Of a stretch of 64,000 nucleotides of DNA, positions 33,150 to 41,973 are shown one piece after another. The position numbers were made by a program, and so were the translations under genes. A model generated the notes under the pieces. That model was not told the DNA's origin and did not search any database. It worked only from the letters and a program-made list of their open reading frames with translations. Within the stretch, counting starts at the first letter, position 1, and every line of letters begins with the position of its first letter. The stretch is from IMCC26077 sp964561165. Lineage in GTDB: Bacteria; Actinomycetota; Actinomycetes; Nanopelagicales; Nanopelagicaceae. Location of the stretch: contig CAZLOJ010000002.1 in the NCBI GenBank assembly GCA_964561165.1, positions 23,318 through 87,317 on the forward strand. Reading direction: 5' to 3'.

Positions 33150-35186
33150 CTAACTCAAATTTCGATACGGGGTAAGTGATAACTCTTTATCCACTACTGT
33201 GATTGATGCGATATTCGTAAAGGTTTTTATCAGTTCACGCACTTTTTCTACTTCGAATTGAGACTCATCTGCAAAGAGAACTGGCGATTGCCAACCAGAT
33301 GCTATTAATGAATTCACCCGAGAACGCGTAATCACAATTCGAGTGGGGAAAGAAAACTCTGGCACCTCAGCGTAGAAAATACCTGATACCGCACGCTCTT
33401 CGAGGATTCCACTTACATTTTCCGATGATTGGTAATCCTTACTCCACACAATCGGCCTATTCGAGGCGACAAGGCGTGCAGCCTCTTCAATCATGCGCTC
33501 GCTCTCGCTCGCGATGAGAATTAGCGGATCTCCCGGAAAATTCTTGAGGACTTTTTCACTAACTTCGATTTCATCTTTTCCATCATAGCGAACTTGAGTT
33601 AACTTTCGTTTTGCTATCACGCTTTTAGTTGGCAAAAGGTCACTACGTCCAATCAAAACCACCGATGTGATCTTTCGACGCGCCAGCTCTTTAGCAGTTT
33701 CTACGCCAACATCTTTTTTACTCACATGCAATACAGGAAGCTGAAATTTATTTCCATAGGCAATACCCACGAGCGCACTTGCCTGATCTTGCTCGAAGTT
33801 GACTAGTACTGCGCTCTTTACTTTTGACGAAAGGCTTCGAGCGACTGTGACAGACATGGCGTCTGCGCTTTGGGCGCTCACCCTGTTCACTGAACGTGAG
33901 ATCCAGGTCGATGGCAGTTTCAGAAGTGATCGAAACTTTTCTCCGGTTAACTCTGCGCTTACGCCACCAGAACTAGTGGCGAGAATTGCCTTCACTCCCC
34001 CTGCTTTAGTGCGAGCGGTGATCTCATAACGGATTACATCGGGTAATCCAAAAGCTTTAGCAAAATCTGCCTGCGTGACTTGGCGAGTCCACGCGCTAAA
34101 ACTTGGATTGAGCGCTGGATTTAAACTCCACGGATCTGGGACCGGCACGAGGTACGGGCTAGGCGTTCCCCACACTTCTGCCACATCTTGCGTTATTCCA
34201 CCCGTTGATGATGCATAGTAAGTAGCCACGACTTTACCTTTGTATAACACTGCAAGGCCCTTGCCAGCTTCAGGTTCTGTGGCAGAAATCGCATCGACCC
34301 ATTTCTGTCCGTAGACCGGCTCACTCTCTTTCGAGTATCCAACAAAATTTTGATCTTGAATCGAAGAATAAAGATTGCAATCACAACTTTTTCGGAACGT
34401 GTTTGCCTTCGATAATGCAAATGAGCGGGCAGTAATAACTTGCGCTTCAAGCGCTGCACTTGGCCACGACGAGGATACTTCGCCTATACCACGGAGATAT
34501 TCGGAGTGAATGCGTAAAGTTGTCGTAGCAATAATTGTCCCTTGGATTGCCGGTGAAACTGGCGAGATGAATTTCACTTGGATCTGACCGTATTTGTATT
34601 TGCGTACAACTGATCCTTGGCGCATTTTTACAATATTTATCTCGCCGGGATATGTTGGAGTTCCCGACCATCGCAGAGTCCAGCTGCGCTCACCCGGTAA
34701 CGTCGTAGTCGCTTTTGTCTGTGGATCCAAGAGAGAGCTGATGAGCGCACCGCTAAGCGCCGAAAAAATAAGTTCGCCTCCTGCAGATACTTCAGCTACC
34801 GGAGCGCTTGTTGCGGGAACTTCTGGCGCAAGATCTCCCGCATAGACAAGCATCGGCGCAGGAGTACCCGATACCGCCTCAATGCTAAATCCAACGGTCG
34901 CGACTTTGTCGGCGATATTTACTCGGACAAATTGTGAATCATCGACAGCCTCGATAGTAGTGCCCGGGTAGTAATGCGAGACTATTTCCGTTCCCAACTT
35001 GCCTTCAAGTGCTTGACCATATGCGCCGATCTGACTCATGCCAACGCCATGACCATAACCCGCTCCACGAAATTCGAAACGAGCAGGAATCTCCGCGGCG
35101 CTAGATATTTGAGCCGAGAGGCTGAGAATCAATAACGGGCAGAGTATTACAGGGATGAATCGCAGCGGATTTTTAAACATCTTCAT
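33150..35186 (-). CDS. SpoIID/LytB domain protein with CWB2-like C-terminal region
   Basis: About 678 residues. An N-terminal signal peptide (FIPVILCPLLILSLSAQISSA) leads to a region opening with RGAGYGHGVGMSQIGAYGQA, then a SpoIID domain at about 220-400 (LRGIGEVSSSWPSAALEAQVITARSFAL; YASSTGGITQDVAEVWG). SpoIID proteins are lytic transglycosylases acting on peptidoglycan; the glutamate in RGIGEVSS fits the catalytic position. Residues 450-670 contain repeats resembling cell-wall-binding 2 modules (SAVLVNFEQDQASALVGIAYG; ITSVVLIGRSD). The start could be 35186 or 35180; both overlap the ABC ATPase gene slightly. Confidence 0.82.
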   Translation of the reverse strand: MKMFKNPLRFIPVILCPLLILSLSAQISSAAEIPARFEFRGAGYGHGVGMSQIGAYGQALEGKLGTEIVSHYYPGTTIEAVDDSQFVRVNIADKVATVGFSIEAVSGTPAPMLVYAGDLAPEVPATSAPVAEVSAGGELIFSALSGALISSLLDPQTKATTTLPGERSWTLRWSGTPTYPGEINIVKMRQGSVVRKYKYGQIQVKFISPVSPAIQGTIIATTTLRIHSEYLRGIGEVSSSWPSAALEAQVITARSFALSKANTFRKSCDCNLYSSIQDQNFVGYSKESEPVYGQKWVDAISATEPEAGKGLAVLYKGKVVATYYASSTGGITQDVAEVWGTPSPYLVPVPDPWSLNPALNPSFSAWTRQVTQADFAKAFGLPDVIRYEITARTKAGGVKAILATSSGGVSAELTGEKFRSLLKLPSTWISRSVNRVSAQSADAMSVTVARSLSSKVKSAVLVNFEQDQASALVGIAYGNKFQLPVLHVSKKDVGVETAKELARRKITSVVLIGRSDLLPTKSVIAKRKLTQVRYDGKDEIEVSEKVLKNFPGDPLILIASESERMIEEAARLVASNRPIVWSKDYQSSENVSGILEERAVSGIFYAEVPEFSFPTRIVITRSRVNSLIASGWQSPVLFADESQFEVEKVRELIKTFTNIASITVVDKELSLTPYRNLS

Positions 35187-35967
35187 CTGCAGAGGGCGAG
35201 GCAGCAACGTGGAGCGATTCCTTATACGCAGCGATAACTGCACTTGGCTCACCACGCATCATGATTTTTCCTTGATTCAGCCAAACGACATCGTTACAAA
35301 TATCGTTGATTGTTGCTAGCGCGTGACTAACGATAATGATTGCACGATTGTGGCTTCGCAAAGATTTGATTCGCTCAAGACACTTCTTCTTAAATTTTGC
35401 ATCTCCTGTGCTTAACGCTTCATCAATTATGAGAATATCGGGTTCGACGACTACCGATACAGCAAAGGCCAGCCGTGAATACATGCCTGATGAATAAGTC
35501 TTCATTGGTGAATCAATTGCATCGCCAATTTCAGCGAATGCTGCGATTTCTTCGAACTGTCGCTCGATCTCAGCACGGTTCAAGCCCGCTGCGAGACCAC
35601 CCAAAATTACATTCTCGCGTCCAGTCAATCGTGGGTTAAATCCAACTCCCAGAGCGAGCAGCGTGCTGACCTTGCCAGCAATCTCTACACGGCCTGATGT
35701 TGGTGGGATGATTCCAGAGATCACGCGCATCAAGGAAGACTTACCCGCGCCATTTGAACCGATAACGCCCAACACGCTCCCGTAGGGAATCTCCAGGTTT
35801 ACCCCTTGCAGCGCACGCACCTCACGGGTTTTTCGTCCAGTACGCGTAAGCGCTTGGCGAAAAGTTGGCTTCTTCTCAACGGTGGTGATGTATGTGAGGT
35901 TTAGATCGTTGATGGTAACTGCGCGATCACCCGCGTTGTGGTCATCAGATACGGAGAGCAAATTCAC
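35173..35967 (-). CDS. ABC transporter ATP-binding protein, polysaccharide export (TagH/Wzt type)
   Basis: A 264-residue ATPase with Walker A GSNGAGKSS, Q-loop region RLTGRENVILGG, signature YSSGMYSRLAFA and Walker B ILIIDEAL followed by the HALATIND switch. The short form lacks a carbohydrate-binding C-terminal domain. With the permease overlapping upstream (23 bases) it would export a lipid-linked glycan or teichoic-acid-like polymer. Substrate is inferred from family and from the neighbouring GT2, LCP and UDP-glucose dehydrogenase genes. Confidence 0.88.
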   Translation of the reverse strand: MNLLSVSDDHNAGDRAVTINDLNLTYITTVEKKPTFRQALTRTGRKTREVRALQGVNLEIPYGSVLGVIGSNGAGKSSLMRVISGIIPPTSGRVEIAGKVSTLLALGVGFNPRLTGRENVILGGLAAGLNRAEIERQFEEIAAFAEIGDAIDSPMKTYSSGMYSRLAFAVSVVVEPDILIIDEALSTGDAKFKKKCLERIKSLRSHNRAIIIVSHALATINDICNDVVWLNQGKIMMRGEPSAVIAAYKESLHVAASPSADEDV

Positions 35968-36769
35968 GCTCCCTACTTAGGAAAAGATAGAGCGAAATGA
36001 ATAGAAGTCCCAGACTCCAACCAATCATCAAAATCCAGGTGGTTGCGCTCGGCGCCGTTGCGTTGACGATGATGCCGCTCCATGCATCTATAAATGAAGC
36101 TAGTGGATTTACAAATTTTAGCGGCGCAAGTGCTGGGGAGAGCGCAGATGATTCATAAAGTACGGGTGAAAGGTAGAGCCAGGCGCGGGTGACATATGGC
36201 AGGAGATTCTTGGTATCTCTGAAATAGACGTTGAGCGTGGCGAAAAGAAGTGCCAGCGCCAGCGCAAGTAGTAAGACTAAGAAGAGGATGATCGGCAAGA
36301 AGAGGAGATTTACACTCCATGGCGAAGCCAAGAAGCCAGCGATTACTGCTAGTACCACAAGTGTGGGGATGAATCGGAAGAATGAGATAACAGTTGCTGA
36401 AAGTGGCAGAACAAATCGTGGAAAAGCGGAGTTCAAAATCAATTTCCCACCACTAGTGATTGATTTTGCACCTATCGTCACAGCATTAGTGACTAAGTAA
36501 AAGAGAAATAGACCGGAAGTCAGATGAGCAAATCTTCTTCCATCGGCATCGCCAGCAATGACGATAATCAACAGAAAATAGACGAACGCAAGAAGTAAGG
36601 GATTGAGAATTAACCAGAGTTGGCCGAAGAGCGAGCCGAAATTCTGTGCACGTAAGTACGAACGGGAGTATTCGGCAACAAAAGAACGACGGCGCCAGAC
36701 TTGAGTGAAGTAGGAGAGTAACTTCGGCAATCCGCGGCGGTAAGGTTCATAAACCTGGACGTGCGCCAC
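35945..36769 (-). CDS. ABC transporter permease, polysaccharide export (TagG/Wzm type)
   Basis: A 274-residue ABC-2 permease with six hydrophobic helices, starting VYEPYRRGLPKLLSYFTQVWRRR (amphipathic interface helix), with LFGQLWLILNPLLLAFVYFLLI and the LNVYFRDTKNLLPYVTRAWLYLSPVLYE block typical of polysaccharide export permeases. The start is GTG at 36767-36769. On the minus strand, TACTAT at 36824-36829 could be a -10 box for the ABC pair with a leader of about 50 bases. Confidence 0.87.
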   Translation of the reverse strand: MAHVQVYEPYRRGLPKLLSYFTQVWRRRSFVAEYSRSYLRAQNFGSLFGQLWLILNPLLLAFVYFLLIIVIAGDADGRRFAHLTSGLFLFYLVTNAVTIGAKSITSGGKLILNSAFPRFVLPLSATVISFFRFIPTLVVLAVIAGFLASPWSVNLLFLPIILFLVLLLALALALLFATLNVYFRDTKNLLPYVTRAWLYLSPVLYESSALSPALAPLKFVNPLASFIDAWSGIIVNATAPSATTWILMIGWSLGLLFISLYLFLSREREFALRI

Positions 36770-36832
36770 GTTATACCTGCCCTCGCTCCGCTCACTTCGG
36801 TCGGAAAAACTCCGCCATAGGCAATAGTACCG

Positions 36833-37819
36833 CTACTGGTTAGCAGTACTTCGCTTTGTTGAAGTGATAAATCCCCATGCCCATGAAAAATGCATCGTGA
36901 TAAGGATTATCGGCAAGAAGAGGATCTCGACTGAACGATTCTTCGAAAGATGAATCAACATGCCAAAAATCGTAAACGCTAAATAGACAAGCGGCATGGC
37001 AAGGTAGATAGGATGGAAAAATGCGCCGATAATCCCAACCAATGAGCCAATCAGAGTAAGTGGTGGCGCTAAGTAGCGAGCATTAATTGTTCCTTTATGG
37101 CTTCGGGCAACTTCACGGCGCCATCTTCCATACTCGAAATATTGCTTAGCTAGAGCTCGCAAGTTGGGGCGTGGGCGATAGGTAACGCGCAAGCGTGGAT
37201 TGAAATAAATCAACCCACCGCGTTCGCGCAACCGATAGTTCAATTCCCAATCTTGGGCGCGAATGAAATGTGGATCGAAACCATTAATCTCTGCAACTGC
37301 GCTTCGCAAAAATACTCCGAGATACACAGTGTCAGCAGGACCTTCGGTGCCGCCAACATGGAAGCTTGCGCCACCAACTCCAAATTTGCTGCGCATCGCA
37401 GTGGCAACCACTCGCTCGAAACGTGTCACTCCCTCGGCCGCCATCATGCCGCCTACATTTACAGCGCCTGTTCGCATCAAAGTTTCTACCGCTTCACGAA
37501 TGTAACCAGAAGGAAGAATTGAGTGACCATCAACGCGCACAATGATTGGTGCCTGCGATGCAGCAATTGCGCGATTGAGCGCATCAGCTGTCTTGCCACT
37601 TGGGTTATCAACTAAAGTGATTCGCTTGTCGTTGCTAGCGAGTCTTGCGGCAACGTCATTGGTGCGATCACGTGAGGGTCCAAGCGCAAGGACTATTTCA
37701 ATCTCACCGTGATAATTCTGAGAAGTGATTGCACTCACCGTTGCCTCGAGATAGCGCTCTTCGTTCAAGACGGGCAGGATCACTGAGACAGGAGTCTGGA
37801 GAGAGATTGGCGTGGTCAT
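36833..37819 (-). CDS. Family 2 glycosyltransferase with C-terminal membrane helices
   Basis: A 328-residue GT2. VSVILPVLNEERYLEATVSAI opens the GT-A fold, IVRVDGHSILP carries the DxD-like metal site, and FIRAQDWELNYRLRERGG is the acceptor/ED motif region. The last 80 residues form two to three transmembrane helices, so it works at the membrane on a lipid-linked acceptor. Similar to exopolysaccharide transferases (ExoA type). The ATG at 37819 is chosen because upstream sequence belongs to the divergent LCP promoter; TACCTT lies nine bases before it. Confidence 0.85.
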   Translation of the reverse strand: MTTPISLQTPVSVILPVLNEERYLEATVSAITSQNYHGEIEIVLALGPSRDRTNDVAARLASNDKRITLVDNPSGKTADALNRAIAASQAPIIVRVDGHSILPSGYIREAVETLMRTGAVNVGGMMAAEGVTRFERVVATAMRSKFGVGGASFHVGGTEGPADTVYLGVFLRSAVAEINGFDPHFIRAQDWELNYRLRERGGLIYFNPRLRVTYRPRPNLRALAKQYFEYGRWRREVARSHKGTINARYLAPPLTLIGSLVGIIGAFFHPIYLAMPLVYLAFTIFGMLIHLSKNRSVEILFLPIILITMHFSWAWGFITSTKRSTANQ

Positions 37820-37828
37820 TAAGGTCTG

Positions 37829-37834
37829 AAGGTA
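37829..37834 (-). promoter_or_regulatory. Candidate -10 element of GT2 gene
   Basis: TACCTT on the minus strand, nine bases before the ATG at 37819; slightly longer spacing than most, so a leader of two or three bases is possible. Confidence 0.4.
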
Positions 37835-37843
37835 CTCTCCACA

Positions 37844-37849
37844 TAGGCT
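37844..37849 (+). promoter_or_regulatory. -10 element, leaderless promoter of LCP gene
   Basis: TAGGCT, six bases before the GTG at 37856. Confidence 0.5.
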
Positions 37850-37855
37850 AGGAGC

Positions 37856-39046
37856 GTGATACTCGAGAGATTGGCGCGAATTCTCCCCCGCCAAAGCCAG
37901 CGCCAGCGGATTGTTGCGCTCTGCTCTGCAGTGATCGTGTTGGTAGCGACCATTATTTGGGGAGGTTTTGGCGCGGCCACCTCCCAGATTAAGCGAGTCG
38001 AAGTCTTCAAAGACCGAACCGAACGCCCCAAAGTGGTTGCGCGCACGGCGGTGACCTATCTGATTGTCGGTTCGGATACTCGAGAGGGATTAACCAAGGC
38101 TGAAATCAAAGCACTCAAAGTTGGTTCGACCAAAGTTGCAGCAGGTAAGCGCTCAGACACCATGCTCCTAGTACATATCAGCAAATCACGCGATCACGCG
38201 ACTATTGTGTCGATACCTCGCGACACATTTGCATTGGTTCCGGAGTGGACAGATAGCACAGGCAAAGTCCACCCGCCGTCGTACTCGAAGATTAACTCCA
38301 CGTTCGGCCGGGGAGATGCACCACTTCTTGTACAAACTCTTGAAAGCATGACAGATCTACGTATTAATCATTACATCGAAGTGAGCTTCTTAGGTTTCAA
38401 GGAAATGGTAGATGCTCTGGGCGGCGTAGAAATCTGCACGCGAAGAAAAATCAATGATCCGAAATCGCATTTAGTTCTCTCTGCTGGAACACACCGTCTC
38501 GACGGTATTACAGCGCTCAAATATGTGCGCACACGTTACTTTGATGGCATGGGCGATCTTGGCCGAATGCAGCGACAGCAACAATTCATCGCAGCGATGA
38601 TTCGGGAAGCCTCTAGCGCTGGCGTATTACTTAATCCTGTGAAGCTCGTTAAGTTCATTAATGCAGCGCTCGGTTCAGTGACAACAGATCCAGGTTTGAC
38701 CCAAGATGATTTGATAACTCTCGCCGAACAACTGCGTGGCATTTCCACCAAGAAGGTGCGTACGCTCACCGTGCCGCTCTCTAATGAGAATTACTACGCG
38801 CACGGGGTCACAGCAGCCGTACTGTGGGATAAGAAGTTGGCGCCACAGCTTTGGGAGAAATTACGAAATGACGAAGAGATTTTTACTGAGCCGAAGCCGA
38901 CCAAAGCGAAAAAAGACGGCACTGTACTCCCGGATAAAAGTGCTAAGTCAGGGAAAGGAAGCGGCGCAGCGACACCAACTCCTGAACCAACCGATATCTT
39001 CAAGTCGCGGACTGCGGAAGTCGATAGCTGCGGGGCCCTCCGCTAG
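37856..39046 (+). CDS. LytR-CpsA-Psr (LCP) family glycopolymer ligase
   Basis: A 396-residue protein starting at GTG. One transmembrane helix (about residues 18-40) anchors it outside the membrane; the LCP domain (about 65-250) has LIVGSDTREG, SDTMLLVHI, VSIPRDTF, and RTRYFDGMGDLGRMQRQQQF with the arginines that hold the polyprenyl pyrophosphate. LCP enzymes attach lipid-linked glycopolymers to peptidoglycan. The C-terminal 50 residues are Lys/Pro/Thr-rich and flexible. Its stop codon TAG starts the -10 hexamer of the next gene. Confidence 0.9.
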   Translation: MILERLARILPRQSQRQRIVALCSAVIVLVATIIWGGFGAATSQIKRVEVFKDRTERPKVVARTAVTYLIVGSDTREGLTKAEIKALKVGSTKVAAGKRSDTMLLVHISKSRDHATIVSIPRDTFALVPEWTDSTGKVHPPSYSKINSTFGRGDAPLLVQTLESMTDLRINHYIEVSFLGFKEMVDALGGVEICTRRKINDPKSHLVLSAGTHRLDGITALKYVRTRYFDGMGDLGRMQRQQQFIAAMIREASSAGVLLNPVKLVKFINAALGSVTTDPGLTQDDLITLAEQLRGISTKKVRTLTVPLSNENYYAHGVTAAVLWDKKLAPQLWEKLRNDEEIFTEPKPTKAKKDGTVLPDKSAKSGKGSGAATPTPEPTDIFKSRTAEVDSCGALR

Positions 39047-39049
39047 CCT
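39044..39049 (+). promoter_or_regulatory. -10 element of ugd gene, starting in the LCP stop codon
   Basis: TAGCCT, six bases before the GTG at 39056. Its first three bases are the TAG stop codon of the LCP gene (39044-39046). Confidence 0.45.
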
Positions 39050-39055
39050 CTACCT

Positions 39056-40354
39056 GTGAAGATTTCGGTCATTGGCGCTGGCTATCTTGGAGCGACCCAT
39101 GCAATCTGCATGGCATCCCTCGGTCACAAGGTCATCGCAGTTGATGTCGATCCTCAAAAAGTAGCATTGCTAAATACTGGCGTTGTCCCATTCTACGAAC
39201 CAGGACTCACTGAGCTTCTTGGAACGGCTAATGCTCGGAAGAATCTCACCTTCACTACCGACTACTCCGACGCTGCCAACTGTGACATTCATTTCCTCTG
39301 TATTGGCACTCCGCAAAAAGAGAACGGACTTCACGCTGACCTCAACGCACTTGAAAATGCTTTTGAGTCAGTTACAAAAATCGCAAAACCAGGATCGCTG
39401 ATTGTTGGCAAGTCCACAGTGCCAGTAGGAACAGCTCAGCGACTTTCAATGAATCTCACTGAACACAAGCCAGGTGTTTTACTCAATTGGAATCCAGAAT
39501 TCCTTCGCGAAGGCCATGCCATTGCAGACACGCTCCGACCTAATCGGATTGTGATTGGCACAAACGCCGAGAATGGCGCCCAGACTTTAGCGAATTTCTA
39601 CAGAGAGGTTTCTCCTGAAGCGCCAATCTTCATCACCAATTTCCCAACCGCCGAACTCGTCAAGGTTGCTGCAAACGCATTCCTTGCCACCAAAATCTCT
39701 TTTATTAACGCGATGTCCGAAGTCGCCGATGCAACTGGCGCTGATGTGGCGTTGCTTGCAGATGCAATTGGTGCTGATGATCGAATCGGCAGAAAGTTCC
39801 TCGGCTCTGGAATTGGTTTTGGTGGTGGATGTCTTCCAAAAGATATTCGCGCATTCTTGGCGCGGGCTGAAGAATTAGGGTTAGCAGAGTCACTCAATTT
39901 TCTCAAAGAATTCGATCTGATTAATCAACGTGCGCGCACTCGCGCTGTTGCTCTGGCGTTAAGAGAATTAGGCGACCCGAGGGGCAAGAAAGTTGCAGTG
40001 TTAGGAGCGGCATTTAAACCCGATAGTGATGATGTTCGCGACTCCCCCGCGCTCGAAATAGCAGAGACCCTCCATGCGCTAGGCGCACTTGTCGTTGTGC
40101 ATGATCCGCGCGCACTCGAAAGCGCAGCAGCAAAGACCCCTGACTTGATCTACTCGCATTCAATCGAAGAGACGCTTGCGCACGCTGACTTAACGATGCA
40201 TCTAACTGAGTGGAGTGAATATCGTGCGCTTGATCCTGCCCTTATGAAAACGTTCGTTAATATTCCCACTATCTTTGATGGCAGAAACGCACTTGATGTA
40301 GCAAAGTGGCAGAACGCGGGTTGGAAATTACTCGCCCTTGGACGCGCGCTTTAA
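39056..40354 (+). CDS. ugd: UDP-glucose 6-dehydrogenase
   Basis: A 432-residue nucleotide-sugar dehydrogenase starting at GTG. ISVIGAGYLGATHA is the NAD-binding loop, NPEFLREGHAI and GSGIGFGGGCLPKD (catalytic cysteine) mark the active site, and KVAVLGAAFKPDSDDVRDSP is the C-terminal UDP-binding domain. It oxidises UDP-glucose to UDP-glucuronate, or another nucleotide sugar, for envelope glycans; LCP, GT2 and the ABC exporter nearby fit that use. Its last 27 bases overlap the convergent purE gene. Confidence 0.9.
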   Translation: MKISVIGAGYLGATHAICMASLGHKVIAVDVDPQKVALLNTGVVPFYEPGLTELLGTANARKNLTFTTDYSDAANCDIHFLCIGTPQKENGLHADLNALENAFESVTKIAKPGSLIVGKSTVPVGTAQRLSMNLTEHKPGVLLNWNPEFLREGHAIADTLRPNRIVIGTNAENGAQTLANFYREVSPEAPIFITNFPTAELVKVAANAFLATKISFINAMSEVADATGADVALLADAIGADDRIGRKFLGSGIGFGGGCLPKDIRAFLARAEELGLAESLNFLKEFDLINQRARTRAVALALRELGDPRGKKVAVLGAAFKPDSDDVRDSPALEIAETLHALGALVVVHDPRALESAAAKTPDLIYSHSIEETLAHADLTMHLTEWSEYRALDPALMKTFVNIPTIFDGRNALDVAKWQNAGWKLLALGRAL

Positions 40355-40825
40355 ATTCTCTGCTCGTCCCAAGACTTCGGTATGCATGTTCTCCATCTGC
40401 TTTTTAATTGCGGCGAGCGCAGTATCGTCATGAGCACCGAGGATTCGAGCAGCAAGAAGTCCGGCGTTCTTTGCATTGCCGATGCCAACGGTTGCTACAG
40501 GGATGCCTGCGGGCATTTGCACGATGGAAAGCAGTGAATCCATACCTTCAAGAGCTTTAAGCGAGATTGGCACGCCAATTACGGGAAGTGGTGAAATTGA
40601 GGCGAGCATGCCCGGTAAATGTGCGGCTCCACCTGCGCCGGCAATGATGACTTTGAATCCACGTGATGCGGCTGCTTTGCCAAACTCCATCATCTCTTCC
40701 GGCATCCGATGAGCAGAGAGCAACTCAACTTCGTAAGAGATGCCTAACTCGGCAAGCGTCGTCGCAGCGCTTTCCATGGTTGGCCAATCAGAATCTGAAC
40801 CCATCACTATCGCTACATCAGCCAC
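40328..40825 (-). CDS. purE: N5-carboxyaminoimidazole ribonucleotide mutase
   Basis: A 165-residue PurE class I. VAIVMGSDSDWPTM binds the nucleotide phosphate, LLSAHRMPEEM holds the catalytic histidine and AGAGGAAHLPGM the third conserved block. It converts N5-CAIR to CAIR in purine synthesis, after PurK. The start is GTG at 40823-40825 with AGGGGAG just upstream. It forms a pair with purK, 26 bases away, and overlaps ugd at its 3' end. Confidence 0.93.
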   Translation of the reverse strand: MADVAIVMGSDSDWPTMESAATTLAELGISYEVELLSAHRMPEEMMEFGKAAASRGFKVIIAGAGGAAHLPGMLASISPLPVIGVPISLKALEGMDSLLSIVQMPAGIPVATVGIGNAKNAGLLAARILGAHDDTALAAIKKQMENMHTEVLGRAENLKRASKGE

Positions 40826-40851
40826 GTGCTCTCCCCTCTATCTCGTACACG

Positions 40852-41964
40852 CTACTCGGAAATTACACCGCTCATGTAATCAACAGCATGCTGAACGCGC
40901 TCGCGCAGCTCCTTCAGATTCGAACCCGTCACCGTCACATGACCCACTTTTCGCCCAGGTCGAACCTCTTTAGCATAGTTATGGACCTTTAATTCGGAAT
41001 CGCGTGCGAAGAGGTGCAGATATGGGCGGAAGAGGTCGCTCTTTTCTCCACCCAGAACATTTCCCATCACAGTCCACTCCGCAAGCAACGCCGTGCTTCC
41101 GAGTGGAAGATCTAATACCGCTCGAATGTGTTGCTCGAATTGTGAAGTAGTAGCGCCTTCGATACTCCAGTGACCAGAATTATGTGGGCGAAGGGCAATT
41201 TCATTAATCAACAACGTCCCACCCACATCAAATAGCTCGACCGCCATCACACCAACCAGCCCGATGTGTTGCGCAATTGCCATCGCTATCTGCTGAGCAG
41301 AAAAAGCTGTTGCATCTGAAAGGTTCGGCGCTGGCGAAATGGTCTCAGTGCAGATCCCCTCTCGCTGAATGGTCTCGGTGACAACCCAGGTTGCCACTTG
41401 ATCATGTGGCGAGCGCGCAATCATGATGGAAAGCTCCCGATCAAAGGCAATCAACTCTTCCGCGAGAGCACTACCCCACTGCGTTAATGCGTTTTGCGCC
41501 TCGACTTGATTTGTAACCATTCGCACGCCACGACCGTCATACCCACCGGAGATAGATTTAAGAATTACTGGATAGGAATCAATCTCAGAGGCAGCTGTGA
41601 CCACCTTCCATCGCGGCTGTGGCAGATTGATTGATGCAAAACTCTTCCGCATATGCGCTTTGTCTTGAGCATGCAACAACGCCGAAGATGAAGGGCGCAC
41701 CGTATGACCCAACTCTTCCAACCGGCGTATATGTCCATTGGGCACCAATTCATGTTCGAAAGTGAGCACATCGCACTTAGCGGCGAACTCGATCAAGTGC
41801 TCTAAATTCTTATAGTCACCAATAGTTGATGGGAAAAATTGTGCAGCGCTATCGCGAGAATCCGCTGCCAATATTTCAAGCGGGACTCCGAGCGCAGCTG
41901 CTGGAGCAAGCGTCATTTGGGCGAGCTGTCCTGCTCCAATGATGCCAAGAGTGGGAGCGCCCAT
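40852..41964 (-). CDS. purK: N5-carboxyaminoimidazole ribonucleotide synthase
   Basis: A 370-residue ATP-grasp enzyme. LGIIGAGQLAQM opens the N-terminal domain, YPVILKSISGGYDGRGVRMV is the ATP-grasp lysine/glycine loop, and LLINEIALRPHNSGHWSIEGATTSQFEQH is the PurK metal and product site. It carboxylates AIR with ATP and bicarbonate. It lies nine bases after birA and before purE on the same strand, so birA-purK-purE is one likely operon from the birA promoter. Confidence 0.92.
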   Translation of the reverse strand: MGAPTLGIIGAGQLAQMTLAPAAALGVPLEILAADSRDSAAQFFPSTIGDYKNLEHLIEFAAKCDVLTFEHELVPNGHIRRLEELGHTVRPSSSALLHAQDKAHMRKSFASINLPQPRWKVVTAASEIDSYPVILKSISGGYDGRGVRMVTNQVEAQNALTQWGSALAEELIAFDRELSIMIARSPHDQVATWVVTETIQREGICTETISPAPNLSDATAFSAQQIAMAIAQHIGLVGVMAVELFDVGGTLLINEIALRPHNSGHWSIEGATTSQFEQHIRAVLDLPLGSTALLAEWTVMGNVLGGEKSDLFRPYLHLFARDSELKVHNYAKEVRPGRKVGHVTVTGSNLKELRERVQHAVDYMSGVISE

Positions 41965-41973
41965 GGTGTGAGC

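Noticed and set aside
36770..36832. Possible terminator hairpin between GT2 and ABC permease
   Set aside because: The GC-rich segment before the A/T run does not form a convincing stem.
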